51,877 nucleotides of DNA from NCBI GenBank assembly GCA_949285145.1, contig CASDXQ010000013.1:1-51877 (forward strand), read 5' to 3'. Positions 51,726 to 51,877 of the stretch are shown in pieces. The notes beneath the pieces are model-generated. The model did not search any database. It saw only the letters and a program-made list of their open reading frames with translations, and was not told where the DNA came from. Position 1 is the first letter of the stretch; every line of letters starts with the position of its first letter. Source of the DNA: an uncultured Spirochaetales bacterium. GTDB taxonomy: Bacteria; Spirochaetota; Spirochaetia; Sphaerochaetales; Sphaerochaetaceae. Position numbers and translations under genes: made by a program.

Positions 51726-51828
51726 CCGGTGACAAATGTTCCTGGTCACATATGAAGTCCTCTGACCGTTGCTACATTCCTGTCCTGGCGGGGTTGGGAG
51801 GCACATATTGCCTGGTATCTGTCACCGG
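51726..51828 (-). ncRNA. ffs: Signal recognition particle RNA, small bacterial (4.5S) type
   Basis: The 103-nt transcript forms a long hairpin. The ends CCGGTGACA and TGTCACCGG close it with 9 perfect base pairs. The universally conserved domain IV is at 51766-51788: CCAGG-ACA-GGAA-TGT-AGCAACGG, that is the symmetric loop CAGG/AGCA and a three-pair stem capped by the GGAA tetraloop (51777-51780) that binds Ffh. It lies between tRNA-Ser and dnaX, the same order as the scr RNA of Bacillus subtilis. SRP RNA guides nascent membrane proteins to the translocon. The 5' end is assumed from the closing stem. Confidence 0.88.
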
Positions 51829-51832
51829 AAAA

Positions 51833-51877
51833 CGGAGAGGGGGGGATTCGAACCCCCGAAGGCTTTTGACCTTACAC
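51833..51877 (-). tRNA. tRNA-Ser, 3' part (runs off the window)
   Basis: The minus strand shows a T-arm GGGGG-TTCGAAT-CCCCC, acceptor 3' strand CCTCTCC and discriminator G (51833). Before it comes a long variable arm (AAGG...CCTT). The long arm plus G discriminator indicates serine rather than leucine. CCA is not encoded. The anticodon lies outside the window, so the isoacceptor is unknown. Confidence 0.85.

Noticed and set aside
49893..51806. Extended DnaX N-terminus (39 extra residues)
   Set aside because: It is translated from the SRP RNA and its terminator; the family begins at MAYEVTATRKRP.
1..51877. CRISPR array, prophage or rRNA operon
   Set aside because: No regularly spaced repeats, no phage structural genes and no rRNA-like sequence were seen on either strand.

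Overview
The window reads as a chromosomal replication-origin region of an anaerobic or microaerophilic, host-associated spirochaete (roughly 40-45% GC by eye). The phylum is inferred from protein style: a solute-binding protein whose export signal ends LFAGGSSES, a MurA with Asp in place of the catalytic Cys, and a cyclophilin-FKBP fusion protein, an architecture reported from Treponema denticola. Family-level placement (Treponema-like or Sphaerochaeta-like) cannot be settled from the window alone.

Left arm, mainly minus strand: murA; a plus-strand pair of sugar or nucleoside kinases (NahK-like and PfkB); a TnpB (IS200/IS605) element sitting inside a small DUF4190-like membrane gene; a fur-rubrerythrin operon; then the classical origin block jag-yidC-rnpA-rpmH and dciA-recF-dnaN. 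Between dnaN and dnaA lie a probable oriC with six DnaA-box-like 9-mers next to very AT-rich DNA, a decayed YczE-like gene and a small secreted protein gene with its own promoter and terminator. dnaA (minus) faces away from gyrB-gyrA (plus), so gene polarity flips here. Downstream of gyrA a 1.1 kb gene-free AT-rich stretch carries four parS palindromes immediately before parA-parB, which continue into a cyclophilin-FKBP fusion and radA.

Middle: a TraB-type membrane protein, a flavodiiron protein divergent from an unknown gene, an outer-membrane-barrel candidate, a dipeptidase-nagA operon divergent from a diacylglycerol-kinase-like gene, and an (alpha/alpha)6 glycosidase with a consensus promoter. 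Flavodiiron protein, rubrerythrin and a PerR-like Fur together suggest an oxygen-detoxifying anaerobe.

Right arm: an eight-gene minus-strand operon, yesM-yesN-type two-component system, LplA-like binding protein, two permeases, sulfatase, clan GH-A hydrolase and GH2 hydrolase, with stop/start overlaps between most genes. It looks like a complete sense-import-degrade module for a sulfated glycan. It diverges from a gluconate-5-dehydrogenase/KduD-type reductase preceded by a KdgR-like palindrome. The window ends with a lone peptide-type binding protein and the block tRNA-Ser - SRP RNA - dnaX - ebfC - recR, the order seen in Bacillus subtilis.

A recurrent theme is genes without a Shine-Dalgarno sequence whose -10 hexamer lies only 6-7 nt before the start codon (murA, dnaA, parA, fprA, its divergent neighbour, nagA, the peptide-binding protein, dnaX). 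This predicts leaderless mRNAs and was used to choose several start codons.
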